Part shown: piece after piece, positions 12,406 through 20,332 of the stretch
Layout: the number at the start of each line of letters is the position of its first letter
Position numbering within the stretch: position 1 is the first letter of the stretch
IMG/VR virus record: IMGVR_UViG_3300046170_000157
Span: 1 to 25,991 of that record
Source: a virus
DNA: 25,991 bases
Reading direction: 5' to 3' (one strand)
Position numbers and translations under genes: made by a program
The notes under the pieces: generated by a model
The model's input: only the letters and a program-made list of their open reading frames with translations
The model's database searches: none
Told to the model about the DNA's origin: nothing

Positions 12406-14951
12406 TGCAGATAATTGAACTATATATAAGAAACGGTTTAAGGTATTACGGTAGTTCTACAAGCACCTCTAGTAATAACTTAGTGGACGGCTCAAAGGAC
12501 TTTACAACTGGGGTGCAAGTTGGTTTTGTTGCTGTAAACTTAACAGACAAGACAGAGGCTTTTGTTACCTCTGTTGCTGCAACTACTTTGGGACTTAGTG
12601 CGGATATATTTACTGCTGGGGAGTCTTATATTGTCAAGAGTGATTTTAAACGTTTGGACTTGTTTGAGGACGAGAGTGTAACAATAACGGACTCAATAAA
12701 AAACGTCAAAGACATAGGTAAAATATTTACACCTTTCTCGCAGCAGTTTAACGTACCAGCTTCCAAGCACAACTCCAAAATATTTAGACACTACGAGGAT
12801 AGCGACATTACTAACAGCTTCGATGCTAGATACAAAGTAGATGCGCTTATAAAACTAAACGGCACAGACTACAAGAAGGGCAAAGTAAGACTTAACAGCG
12901 TATCAATGAAGGACAATAAGCCACACTCTTACAAGTTGGTTTTTTTTGGAGATACCGTAGAATTAAAAGACATCTTAGGAGAGACAATGTTAAGCGGCCT
13001 TACCTACGACCCTAGCCTAGACTTTGACTACACAAGGGCAAACGTACTGACTAAATTTACAACAGACAATTTAGATGTTTCTTACCCACTTATTACGCAC
13101 ACCAAAAATATGCGGTTTACAAATGCTGGATATAAAAGCAACGAGCAGGCACCAACGCTGTTAAACTTTACAGACATAAAGCCAGCTATAAAAATCCGAA
13201 AAATAATAGATGCGATAGAGACCACATTTAGAGAGATAGAGTTTACGGGGGACTTTTTTAACACCGAGGACTTTAACCGTATTTATATGTGGATGCACAG
13301 AGAAAAAGGGTTTATGTCAAATGCTACTGAGGGCGGTGGGCAAACTATTTTAGAAGATGTTTTTTACAGACCCGAAGACCCTGGGTTTACTGCTATAGGC
13401 ACAGACAATAGGCCGTATTTTGTTGAGGGCAATTCACTCTTCCCAGAACTAAGCCCTACTATTCTAGTTACATTTTCAATACAGACCGCCTCTACGGCTA
13501 ACAATTTTGATATAAGAGTAGAAGGACTTACAGGAAACGTACTTATTGACAGCCCCAACAATACTGGTAGCACAAGTTATACTTTTAGCTACACAATCAA
13601 CGTAGGCTTTTTTGCTACTGTTGCTTTTAGGTCTATTATCACATCAACGGACACTTTAAACTTAACGCTTTACAGAGTTAGTGTAGTATCTGTTTTGGCT
13701 GGTATAAACGATACGTACGAAAGTGACAGTCTAGCAATAGCAAATAAAATAGTAATAGGCAGACATATGCCCAAAATGAAAGCTATAGACTTCCTTACAA
13801 ACATATTTAAACTTTTTAATCTAGTAGCTTTTAAACAAGACGATAAAATAAGGGTTTTGCCTTTAGATGACTTTTACAATGAAGGTGTAAATTATGATAT
13901 TACAAAATACACAGACGTTACAAAAAGCGACATAGCAAAAGTCTTACAATTCAAAAACATAGACTTTAATTTTAAAAGCAAGAAAACATTTCTAGTTCAA
14001 AAGTCTGACGAACTGCAAGGGGTTAATTTTGCTGGGGAAGACTATAGCCCAGAAAACTCACAATTTAACTCACTTAACGTAGACGGTTCAGAATATAAAA
14101 TCGAGCCTGATTTTGAAAAAATGATGTTTGAGAGATTATCAAACGACCAAGATACAACTCAGCTTACCACAATCTGCCAAGGGGCTTTTTTAGACAAAGA
14201 CTTTAACCCTACCATTGGCAAACCGCTTCTTATGTATATAGCAAGTCAATCAACAAGCGACACTTTTGTTTTTGATAATTCTGCTGGTAGCCCTGACAAC
14301 ATAACAACCTACAACAGACCTAGTCAAGTATTAGTACAGAGCGGTGCTGTTGGGGATGCTTCAGCGGCTTTAAATTTTGGAGTTGAAGCGGACGAGTTTT
14401 TTCAAGAGGCAAAAGGGACAAACCTTTTAGAGAAATATTACCTTAATTATATTATTAGTGTTTTCGATAGACAAGCAAGAATCAAAAAACTAGAGGCCTA
14501 TTTGCCTTTGCATATTATTTTAAGTTACAACCTAAGTGACAGATTTATAATAGGTAACAAAGTCTACCGCATCAACTCTATAAAAACAAACCTACTGACT
14601 AATAAAAGCAGTCTTGAACTTTACAGTTTAACTCAGAGTGTAACAGGAGTAGCCAACAGCCAAACAGACGCACTAGAGAGACTATCTTCTATAAGTGTAA
14701 CATCTAAAAACACTACAAGTATAACGATAGGATGGACGGCTTTAGCTGACCCAGTTGCAAATAATATAACTGGGTATGATGTTTACAAAGATGATGTTTT
14801 TGTGCAGAGTCTAGCAAACGACAAAGTTAGTGTAGTTTACACAGGACTTACAAGCGGTGTTACATATAAACTTGCAATAAGAGTAAAGTACACAATTAGT
14901 AGCACTGTAGCCTATTCACAAGACACTATAATTTTTGCAACAACAGACTAA
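12405..14951 (+). CDS. Large tail/baseplate protein with C-terminal FN3 domain
   Basis: 848 residues, the longest gene in the window. The segment VTITDSIKNVKDIGKIFTPF (about residues 91-110), then QQFNVPASKHNSKIF, marks a conserved Bacteroidetes phage tail-protein domain. The middle contains a beta-rich insertion, then PKMKAIDFLTNIFKLFNLVA (about 455-474), as in tail hub proteins. Residues about 758-848 form a fibronectin type III module (SISVTSKNTTSITIGWTAL, ITGYDVYKD, VYTGLTSGVTYKLAI). FN3 modules on virions commonly help bind host surfaces. The probable role is tail tip or hub linking tube and fibres. Confidence 0.7.
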   Translation: MQIIELYIRNGLRYYGSSTSTSSNNLVDGSKDFTTGVQVGFVAVNLTDKTEAFVTSVAATTLGLSADIFTAGESYIVKSDFKRLDLFEDESVTITDSIKNVKDIGKIFTPFSQQFNVPASKHNSKIFRHYEDSDITNSFDARYKVDALIKLNGTDYKKGKVRLNSVSMKDNKPHSYKLVFFGDTVELKDILGETMLSGLTYDPSLDFDYTRANVLTKFTTDNLDVSYPLITHTKNMRFTNAGYKSNEQAPTLLNFTDIKPAIKIRKIIDAIETTFREIEFTGDFFNTEDFNRIYMWMHREKGFMSNATEGGGQTILEDVFYRPEDPGFTAIGTDNRPYFVEGNSLFPELSPTILVTFSIQTASTANNFDIRVEGLTGNVLIDSPNNTGSTSYTFSYTINVGFFATVAFRSIITSTDTLNLTLYRVSVVSVLAGINDTYESDSLAIANKIVIGRHMPKMKAIDFLTNIFKLFNLVAFKQDDKIRVLPLDDFYNEGVNYDITKYTDVTKSDIAKVLQFKNIDFNFKSKKTFLVQKSDELQGVNFAGEDYSPENSQFNSLNVDGSEYKIEPDFEKMMFERLSNDQDTTQLTTICQGAFLDKDFNPTIGKPLLMYIASQSTSDTFVFDNSAGSPDNITTYNRPSQVLVQSGAVGDASAALNFGVEADEFFQEAKGTNLLEKYYLNYIISVFDRQARIKKLEAYLPLHIILSYNLSDRFIIGNKVYRINSIKTNLLTNKSSLELYSLTQSVTGVANSQTDALERLSSISVTSKNTTSITIGWTALADPVANNITGYDVYKDDVFVQSLANDKVSVVYTGLTSGVTYKLAIRVKYTISSTVAYSQDTIIFATTD

Positions 14952-14960
14952 TTTACGGAA

Positions 14961-15101
14961 ATGATAAAACTAATACTAGACTCACTAAAATACGCAAACG
15001 GAGAAACAGAAGCAATCCGAATAGCACAAGGCAAATATAAACTGCCTACAACACTAAAAGAGGGGTTTAAAGCACTAAAACAAGAAATAATATGGCGATA
15101 G
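14961..15101 (+). CDS. Small hypothetical protein before tape measure
   Basis: 46 residues starting at ATG 14961 after TTTACGGAA and ending at TAG 15099-15101, ten bases into the tape measure gene. The product MIKLILDSLKYANGETEAIR, then IAQGKYKLPTTLKEGFKALK, is helical and basic. It fills the only gap between two structural genes and overlaps the next start, so it is probably real. It could be a tail accessory protein; no family recognised. Confidence 0.6.
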   Translation: MIKLILDSLKYANGETEAIRIAQGKYKLPTTLKEGFKALKQEIIWR

Positions 15102-16852
15102 ACAAGACAATCAATATAGACATAAATACTAAAAAAGGTCAAAAGGACGTCAAAGACTTAGAGAAATCAATAGGGGACGTAAACAAAGAAGTCAAAGAGG
15201 TAAGCGAATCTAGCAGCGAATTAACTGGACAGTTAGACAATCTTACGGGCGGCGCAATCTCTAAATTTAAAGGTTTTAGAGGCACTCTGAAAAATGTAAT
15301 AACGAGCTTCAAAAGTCTTAAAGTTGCTATTATAGGGACTGGGATAGGGGCTTTACTTATTGCAGTGGTTGCTTTAGGTCAAGCCTTTACAAGAAGTGAA
15401 GAGGGACAAAACAAGTTTTCTAAGATACTTGGGGTCATTGGCAGTGTTATAGGCAATCTCTTAGACTTACTCGCAGACTTAGGGGAGAATATAATATCTG
15501 TATTTGAAAACCCAAAACAAGCCTTAAAAGACTTTACTAAACTAATTAAAGAAAACCTAATAAACAGGTTTGAGGGTTTGCTAGAGTTATTCCCAAAACT
15601 AGGCAAGGCTATAAGTCTTTTGTTCAAAGGGGAGTTTAGTGCGGCTGGTAAGGTTGCTGCTGATGCAGTAGGTAAAGTTACTCTGGGGGTTGATAGTATT
15701 ACAGACAGTGTAAGCGGTGCAATAGAAAAAGTTAAAGAGTTCGGAGCAGAGGTCGCAAAAGATGCAGCAAACGCAGCAAAGATAGCAGACCTAAGAGCCA
15801 AGGCAGACAGACTAGATAGACAATTAATAGTAGACAGAGCAAAGGCAGACAGAGACCGAGCAACGCTTTTAGAGCAATCCGTAAACAAAGAAAAGTTTAC
15901 AGTACAAGAGAGGATAGCATTTTTGCAAGAAGCAGCAGACCTAGAGGAGAAAATAACAAACCAAGAAATAGAAGCGGCTAGATTAAGACTCCAAGCCCAA
16001 CAAGCCGAGAACGCTTTAGGGAAATCAACAAAAGAGGACAAAGAAAAAGCGGCACAATTAGAGGCAAACCTTATACAACTAGAGACAGCAAGGCTTACAA
16101 AACAAAAAGAGGTTACCTCTCAAATTATAGCTTTTAAGGCAGAGGAAGCCGCAGCACTTGAAGCAATAGAATCTGAAAAAGCAGCTAAGGAAAAAGAAAG
16201 GGCAGACCAAAAAGCAGCAGAGGACAAAGAACGCAAAGACAAAGAAATACAAGAAGAGAAGGACAGACTAGAACAAGAAAAAGAAATAGAAGCACAAAGA
16301 ATAGCAACAAGAGAAAACACTTTTAACACTGCTGTTCAATTAGCTGGCGCAGAGTCAAGACTAGGAAAAGCTATTCTATTAGCAAAGCAATTAATACAAG
16401 CCAAAGAGTTTATCTTAGATGCAAAGGCACAAATACTAAAAGCCAAAAAAGCTGTTGCAGATGCTACCATAAATGCTGCTGAGGCTGGTGTAGAGGTACA
16501 GGGTTCTATTGCCAAGGCCACAAATACAGCCCCTCCCCCTTTAAACATACCTTTTATTATTAGTGCCATAGCTACTGGGGCTGGGGTGCTATCTGCTGTT
16601 CAGTCTGCTGTAAGTGCCACTAAGAGCGCAGCTTCTGCCGTAGGTGGGGGAGGTGGGGGCGGTGCATCAATAAGCACTCCAACGGCACCAGCACCCCCTT
16701 CTTTTAATATTGTTGGGGCTAGTGATACAAACCAACTAGCGGACGCAATAGGAGGACAGACACAACAACCAGTACAAGCGTTTGTTGTAGCAAATGACGT
16801 CACAACTGCCCAGAGCCTAGAAAATAACATAGTCGAAGGGGCTACATTATAA
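15092..16852 (+). CDS. Tail tape measure protein
   Basis: 586 residues. The N-terminus is a charged helix (KKGQKDVKDLEKSIGDVNKE), followed by a hydrophobic segment at 78-97 (VAIIGTGIGALLIAVVALGQ) and a second one around 110-130. A long Ala/Lys/Glu coiled coil runs from about 235 to 420. A Gly-rich stretch near 517-526 precedes a Pro/Thr-rich C-terminus. These are standard features of tape measure proteins, which set tail length and help DNA cross the host membrane. At about 1.5 angstrom per residue it would suit a tail of less than 100 nm (family rule of thumb). It is the last gene before the intergenic region with the putative minus-strand RNA. Confidence 0.85.
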   Translation: MAIDKTINIDINTKKGQKDVKDLEKSIGDVNKEVKEVSESSSELTGQLDNLTGGAISKFKGFRGTLKNVITSFKSLKVAIIGTGIGALLIAVVALGQAFTRSEEGQNKFSKILGVIGSVIGNLLDLLADLGENIISVFENPKQALKDFTKLIKENLINRFEGLLELFPKLGKAISLLFKGEFSAAGKVAADAVGKVTLGVDSITDSVSGAIEKVKEFGAEVAKDAANAAKIADLRAKADRLDRQLIVDRAKADRDRATLLEQSVNKEKFTVQERIAFLQEAADLEEKITNQEIEAARLRLQAQQAENALGKSTKEDKEKAAQLEANLIQLETARLTKQKEVTSQIIAFKAEEAAALEAIESEKAAKEKERADQKAAEDKERKDKEIQEEKDRLEQEKEIEAQRIATRENTFNTAVQLAGAESRLGKAILLAKQLIQAKEFILDAKAQILKAKKAVADATINAAEAGVEVQGSIAKATNTAPPPLNIPFIISAIATGAGVLSAVQSAVSATKSAASAVGGGGGGGASISTPTAPAPPSFNIVGASDTNQLADAIGGQTQQPVQAFVVANDVTTAQSLENNIVEGATL

Positions 16853-16881
16853 AAAAAAGAGCCACTTGTAAAAAGTAGCTC
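16851..16881 (-). terminator. Minus-strand rho-independent terminator
   Basis: The 9-bp stem at 16859-16881 ends in eight U (plus-strand A8 at 16851-16858) when read on the minus strand. On the plus strand there is no T run after the hairpin, so it does not terminate the tail transcript in that direction. Confidence 0.75.
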
Positions 16882-16916
16882 AATCCGTAAGTATTAAAAT
16901 TTCGTAGATCTTAATA
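16851..16916 (-). ncRNA. Putative minus-strand small RNA, about 66 nt
   Basis: Read on the minus strand, the gap between tape measure and protease genes shows a complete small transcription unit. A promoter is described separately; the RNA would start near 16916. It folds into a first hairpin with an 8-bp perfect stem (AGUAUUAA/UUAAUACU, plus-strand 16890-16897 with 16911-16918; 13-nt loop), a short linker UACGGAUU, and a second hairpin with a 9-bp stem GAGCUACUU/AAGUGGCUC and 5-nt loop, followed by eight U. The second stem has a U-G pair on the minus strand that would be a C-A mismatch on the plus strand, so the minus strand is the folded one. No ORF is present. Function unknown. Confidence 0.65.
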
Positions 16917-16919
16917 CTG

Positions 16920-16950
16920 CAAATATACATCTTTTTTGATAAAAACAAAA
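16920..16950 (-). promoter_or_regulatory. Minus-strand Bacteroidetes-type promoter
   Basis: On the minus strand, TTTTG (16950-16946) is followed after 18 bp by TATATTTG (16927-16920). This matches the Bacteroidetes housekeeping consensus TTG-N17 to N23-TAnnTTTG. The predicted start, 4-6 bp on, falls at the base of the first hairpin of the putative small RNA. Confidence 0.65.
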
Positions 16951-16963
16951 TAAATTAAAAATA

Positions 16964-16979
16964 CTTATATATTAATATG
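16964..16979 (+). promoter_or_regulatory. Late-class motif, copy 3, abutting ATG
   Basis: CTTATATATTAATATG, with TATATATTAATA ending in the ATG of the protease gene (16977). It is preceded by AATTAAAAATA. The region also contains, in the opposite direction, the promoter of the putative small RNA, so the two promoters diverge within about 40 bp. Confidence 0.6.
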
Positions 16980-17477
16980 CGAATAGTAGAGCTTATCATT
17001 GATGAAGAGCAAGAAATAGGGATTGAGGCTATTTCAGTTGTAGAAAATCCAGCTATTGAAGAGGACTTTGTAGCCCTTAAATCACAAGAGTTTAAACTTG
17101 CAGAGGTAAACAAAGAGAAACGTATTTTATTAGGGGCTTTACTAGTCCCAAACAAGCCTATTTACAGACGTAACGGCAAAGACGAGTATTATATATATTT
17201 CTCAAAAGATACGGTCTTAAAAGCCTCTCAAATGTTCTTACAGCAAGGCAAACAAAACAACTCAACCTTAGAACACCAACACAAACTAAACGGTCTGTCT
17301 TTAGTGGAGTCTTGGATTGTTGAGGACCCTAAAATGGACAAGACTAAATTATACGGTATGGAACTCCCTCAAGGTACTTGGGTGGGTGCTGTAAAAGTAA
17401 ACAACGAGCAAGTCTGGAACGAGTTTGTAAAGACTGGCAGAGTCAAAGGGTTTTCAATAGAGGGCTACTTTCGCTGA
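16977..17477 (+). CDS. Prohead protease, XkdF-like (first frame segment)
   Basis: 166 residues in the uninterrupted frame. The opening (RIVELIIDEEQEIGIEAISV, then VENPAIEEDF) and the core (ALLVPNKPIYR, LEHQHKLNGLSLVESWIV, GTWVGAVKV, GRVKGFSIEGYF) match the XkdF-type serine protease of PBSX-like phages. H100/H102 and S160 in the GFSIEG turn are candidate catalytic residues. It matures the prohead by cleaving scaffold and capsid N-termini. The frame ends at TGA 17475-17477 directly after GYFR. Relatives continue with a DK-E segment, which is found here one base out of frame (see next entry). Confidence 0.85.
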   Translation: MRIVELIIDEEQEIGIEAISVVENPAIEEDFVALKSQEFKLAEVNKEKRILLGALLVPNKPIYRRNGKDEYYIYFSKDTVLKASQMFLQQGKQNNSTLEHQHKLNGLSLVESWIVEDPKMDKTKLYGMELPQGTWVGAVKVNNEQVWNEFVKTGRVKGFSIEGYFR

Positions 17478-17981
17478 CAAAATGGAGCGACCCAAAGACA
17501 AAACCTTAAAAGACGAACTAGCTAAGATTGAGGAAGAGGAAGCAGAGTACCTAGCTTAGTCAATTAGAGGATATTGTTTTATCTAAAAAAACAAACTTAG
17601 AAAGTTACACTGACTATCCAGATGCAGTAAAGAACAACGCTCAAAAAGGTATTGACCTTAACAAAAAGGTAAACAACAAATGCGCTACAGAGGTAGGCAA
17701 AATTAGAGCGCAGCAACTAGCACAAGGCAAAGCAATAAGCGAAGAGACAATCAAGCGTATGTACTCTTTTTTGTCAAGAGCAGAAGAGTATTACGATGAG
17801 ACAGACAAAGAGGCTTGTGGCTACTATTTCTTATTTATTGTGGGGCGGTTTAGCTGGTAAAAGATACGCTGCTAAAAAACTAAAAGAGTTTGGGGAGCTG
17901 AGTTTAGCCTCAGTTCTTGTAAACGATGACTTCGCTATTATAGACGATAGACTTGCTTACTCAACCGAAGAGAAAGCCTAA
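16977..17981 (+). pseudogene. Full-length protease gene interrupted by three +1 shifts
   Basis: Skipping one base at three places joins four open segments into one 333-residue protein: 16977-17471, 17473-17556, 17558-17821 and 17823-17981. The surplus bases are C at 17472, T at about 17557 and T at about 17822. The rejoined product reads GFSIEGYFADKMERPKD, an acidic EEEEAEYLASQLEDIVLSK linker, then YPDAVKNNAQKGIDLNKKVN, QQLAQGKAISEETIKRMYSF and EACGTISYLLWGGLAGKRYA. The later blocks belong to a conserved head-module domain normally in one frame. None of the inner segments has a plausible start codon. Causes may be sequencing or assembly errors, gene decay, or recoding; errors are the simplest explanation. 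Confidence 0.7.
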
Positions 17982-17985
17982 AGAA

Positions 17986-18555
17986 ATGGCCTCTAATATA
18001 GGATGCGAGGGAATACACCAACACCAATATGAAGGTAAAACTTGGTATATGCCTTGTGAGAAACATAGCGTCAATATGTACGACAAATGCCCAAAGGGAT
18101 ATAAGAAAAAAGACGGCAAATGCGTAAAGATGGCTGAGGTAGGAGAAAGAGGCGGTATAAGACCAAGCAAGAAGGCACCTAAGAGCGACACTAAGAACCC
18201 AAACCCTAAAGGCAAAGGAACAGCCAAAGGGGACGCTTCTACAAGCAGAGGGGCTAAGGTATCTAAGGCAGACGAGGCCACCTTAAAAAAGAAGTCTGAT
18301 GACTTTAACGAGAGATACAAAAAAAAGCTAGGGTATGGCGTAAACGTAGGCACTCTTAAAGCTGTATTTCAAAGAGGTCTAGGGGCTTTTAATACAAGCA
18401 GAAGTCCTAGGGTCAAATCTGCCTCGCAGTGGTCTTTTGCTAGGGTCAATGCGTTTTTATACTTAGTTAAGAACGGCAGACCCCAAAACCCAAAATATAC
18501 AGGGGATAACGATTTACTCCCTAAAGGACACCCAAAGAGCGATAAGAAATGTTAA
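17986..18555 (+). CDS. Head-region protein with Cys-rich N-terminus (DUF5824-like)
   Basis: 189 residues from ATG 17986, 4 bp after the preceding stop; an ATG at 17953 in frame would overlap the upstream gene by 29 bp. The N-terminal 50 residues are Cys/His-rich (GCEGIHQHQYEGKTWYMPCE, CPKGYKKKDGKC), a likely metal-binding module. The middle is a basic Gly/Ser/Lys linker. The C-terminal domain (YGVNVGTLKAVFQRGLGAFN, WSFARVNAFLYLVKNGRPQN, then DNDLLPKGHP) resembles the DUF5824 type found in phage structural regions. Role unknown. Confidence 0.7.
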   Translation: MASNIGCEGIHQHQYEGKTWYMPCEKHSVNMYDKCPKGYKKKDGKCVKMAEVGERGGIRPSKKAPKSDTKNPNPKGKGTAKGDASTSRGAKVSKADEATLKKKSDDFNERYKKKLGYGVNVGTLKAVFQRGLGAFNTSRSPRVKSASQWSFARVNAFLYLVKNGRPQNPKYTGDNDLLPKGHPKSDKKC

Positions 18556-18698
18556 GACGAATTAAGAGATTTATAACACCAAGTAGAACCAGCCCCAAAG
18601 GGGGGCGCAGAGCTTGTCTATGTGAGGACAATACTTACAAGATAGAGTGCTGTGATGGTTCACTAAGGGCGCAAGGGATAGGAAAAATATCAAAGTAA
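18549..18698 (+). CDS. Small Cys-rich conserved protein (CLC...ECC motif)
   Basis: 49 residues starting at ATG 18549, overlapping the end of the previous gene by 7 bp, and ending at TAA 18696-18698. A basic N-terminus is followed by RRACLCEDNTYKIECCDGSL and a terminal QGIG. The pattern CLC-x(n)-ECC-x-G-x-L-x-x-QGIG recurs in small proteins of flavobacterial phages near head genes. Four cysteines in a short beta hairpin suggest a zinc site or disulphides. It may be a minor virion or assembly protein; function not established. Confidence 0.7.
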   Translation: MLRRIKRFITPSRTSPKGGRRACLCEDNTYKIECCDGSLRAQGIGKISK

Positions 18699-18721
18699 AA
18701 ATGCAAAATTAATTTTTAAAC

Positions 18722-18737
18722 ATTATATATTAATATG
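18722..18737 (+). promoter_or_regulatory. Late-class motif, copy 4, abutting ATG
   Basis: ATTATATATTAATATG: TATATATTAATA ending in the ATG of the scaffold gene (18735), preceded by TTAATTTTTAAAC. The gap before it has no gene and no Shine-Dalgarno. Confidence 0.6.
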
Positions 18738-19340
18738 AAATCAAATGATATGATAACTAAAATCAAAGAGGTTTTAAACTTGACAGAGGAAGTCAAGCTA
18801 GAACAACTAAAACTTGAGAACGGTACTATTTTAGAGGCCGACTCTTTTGAATCTGGCAAAGAAGTCTTTATTATTACAGAGGACGAGAAAGTAGCCCTAC
18901 CAGTTGGGGAGTATGAATTAGAGGACGGCCGCAGCTTACTTGTTGAAGAGGTAGGCTTAATTGCTGAAATCAAAGCTGAGGAAGAAGAAAAAGAAGAAGA
19001 AAAAGAAGAAGTAGAGGCTGAAGAAGAAAAAGAAGAAATGCAATACGCTACAAAAGAGGAACTAGCAGAGGTTAAAGAAATGATTGAGGAAATCAAAGCA
19101 ATGCTAGAACCAAAAGAAGAAATGAGTGCTGACGAAATGGGCAACCTTTTGACAGAGGAATTGTCAAAACAAGAAATCCCAGACGAGGTACAAGTAGAAC
19201 TAAACAAACCAGCAGCGGAGCCAATCAAGGCAAACCCAGAGGCTGAGACAAACAATATCGGTAAATTTACTTGGGGACAAAACAGAAAGAAAACAACTGC
19301 CGATAGAGTAATGGAGAAAATCTTAAATATTAACAACTAA
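18735..19340 (+). CDS. Probable head scaffolding protein
   Basis: 201 residues. The N-terminal part is a beta-type domain (LKLENGTILEADSFESGKEV, VALPVGEYELEDGRSLLVEE). A very acidic Glu/Lys coiled coil follows at about 78-135. The C-terminal 25 residues are basic (GQNRKKTTADRVMEKILN), as in scaffolds whose tail docks on the capsid shell. It lies directly before the capsid gene and after the protease, the standard scaffold position. It would guide prohead assembly and then be removed, probably by the protease at 16977. The opposite strand is a long serine-rich artefact of the GAA/GAG repeats. Confidence 0.8.
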   Translation: MKSNDMITKIKEVLNLTEEVKLEQLKLENGTILEADSFESGKEVFIITEDEKVALPVGEYELEDGRSLLVEEVGLIAEIKAEEEEKEEEKEEVEAEEEKEEMQYATKEELAEVKEMIEEIKAMLEPKEEMSADEMGNLLTEELSKQEIPDEVQVELNKPAAEPIKANPEAETNNIGKFTWGQNRKKTTADRVMEKILNINN

Positions 19341-19352
19341 AAATAAAATAAA

Positions 19353-20264
19353 ATGAGTGTAACAATTACAAGTTCTTATGCTGGCCAGTTTGCTGGGAAG
19401 TATATCGCAGCATCTTTACTAGCTGCAAAAACTATCGATGACGGAGCAATAACAGTGCTTCCAAACATCAAATATAAAGCAGCTATGAAAGTAGGGGCTT
19501 TTTCAAACTTAATTAAAGGGGCTTCCTGTGACTTTGACACTGCCACTTCTAGTTTAGCTTTGACAGAAAAAGTCTTGACTCCAAAAGAGTTACAAGTCAA
19601 TATCGACATTTGTAAAAAAGACTTGCACAGTGACTGGGAAGCTGCTCAAATGGGCTTTAGTGCTTTTGACAATTTGCCTCCTTTATTCTCTGATTTTGTT
19701 ATCTCAAGAGTGGCTGCCGAGGTTGCCTCTTCTACTGAGACATCAATTTGGGACGGTGCTTCTGGTGCTGATAACTTTGACGGCCTTAGAGCTTTAGCCC
19801 TAGCGGACGGAACTGTAAACGATGTCACTGGGACTGCTTCAACTTCTGCTAACGTAGTTGCTGAATTAGGGAAAATTGTTGATGCTATTCCTTCAGGGGT
19901 TTACGGTGCTGACGATTTATATATCTATGTATCTCAAAACATCTTTAAAAGTTATGTACGCGCTTTAGGTGGGTTTGCTGCAACAAACAGCGGTGTAGAC
20001 GCTAAGTCACACACTTTCTACAACGGTGGGGAGTTAAGCTTTGACGGTGTTAAATTGTACCCAACAAGCGGACTAAGAGACAACTGCGCTATCGCTGCAA
20101 GACAATCAAACTTATTCTTTGGAACTGGTCTACTAGATGACAGAAATGAAGTACGAGTTATTGATATGGCAGAGAATGACGGAAGCCAAAACGTAAGAAT
20201 CGTTATGCGATACACTGCTGGGGTTCAAATAGGAGTTGGTGCAGACGTTGTACTTTACGATTAA
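19353..20264 (+). CDS. Major capsid protein
   Basis: 303 residues. The composition (alanine/serine/aspartate-rich, no cysteine clusters, moderate GC with rounded codon use) and the position between scaffold and terminator fit the major capsid protein. Recognisable parts are the central helix DLHSDWEAAQMGFSAFDNLP (about 89-108), VAAEVASSTETSIWDG, and the C-terminal strands NVRIVMRYTAGVQIGVGADV as in HK97-fold capsids of Bacteroidetes phages. It is preceded by an AAAATAAAATAAA leader rather than the late-class motif, so it is probably co-transcribed with the scaffold. Confidence 0.85.
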   Translation: MSVTITSSYAGQFAGKYIAASLLAAKTIDDGAITVLPNIKYKAAMKVGAFSNLIKGASCDFDTATSSLALTEKVLTPKELQVNIDICKKDLHSDWEAAQMGFSAFDNLPPLFSDFVISRVAAEVASSTETSIWDGASGADNFDGLRALALADGTVNDVTGTASTSANVVAELGKIVDAIPSGVYGADDLYIYVSQNIFKSYVRALGGFAATNSGVDAKSHTFYNGGELSFDGVKLYPTSGLRDNCAIAARQSNLFFGTGLLDDRNEVRVIDMAENDGSQNVRIVMRYTAGVQIGVGADVVLYD

Positions 20265-20289
20265 TAACAACAATTAACTAACATAAGAA

Positions 20290-20317
20290 GGGTGGGCAAA
20301 ACTGCCTGCCCTTTTTT
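20290..20317 (+). terminator. Rho-independent terminator after the capsid gene
   Basis: A 9-bp stem GGGTGGGCA/TGCCTGCCC (two G-U pairs) with an AAAC loop, followed by six T (20312-20317). It may work partially, giving more capsid transcript than downstream transcript, because the next gene has no late-class motif of its own. Confidence 0.85.
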
Positions 20318-20332
20318 ATTAAATCTAAAAAT

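Noticed and set aside
15379-16041. Minus-strand ORF (220 codons) opposite the tape measure gene
   Set aside because: A composition shadow of the Ala/Lys/Glu coiled coil, with no upstream leader or neighbours on that strand.
16853-16976. Phage attachment site or host gene remnant in the hairpin region
   Set aside because: No integrase is nearby, and the region has its own promoter and terminator; position between head and tail genes is atypical for attP.
17796-17822. Separate small gene starting at ATG 17796
   Set aside because: Only the part after 17822 looks like a conserved protein, and it continues the upstream frame with one base removed; the ATG is chance.
18716-19336. Long minus-strand ORF (206 codons) opposite the scaffold gene
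   Set aside because: Its product is a run of serines and phenylalanines produced by the GAA/GAG repeats of the acidic scaffold; the plus strand has the sensible protein, leader and position.
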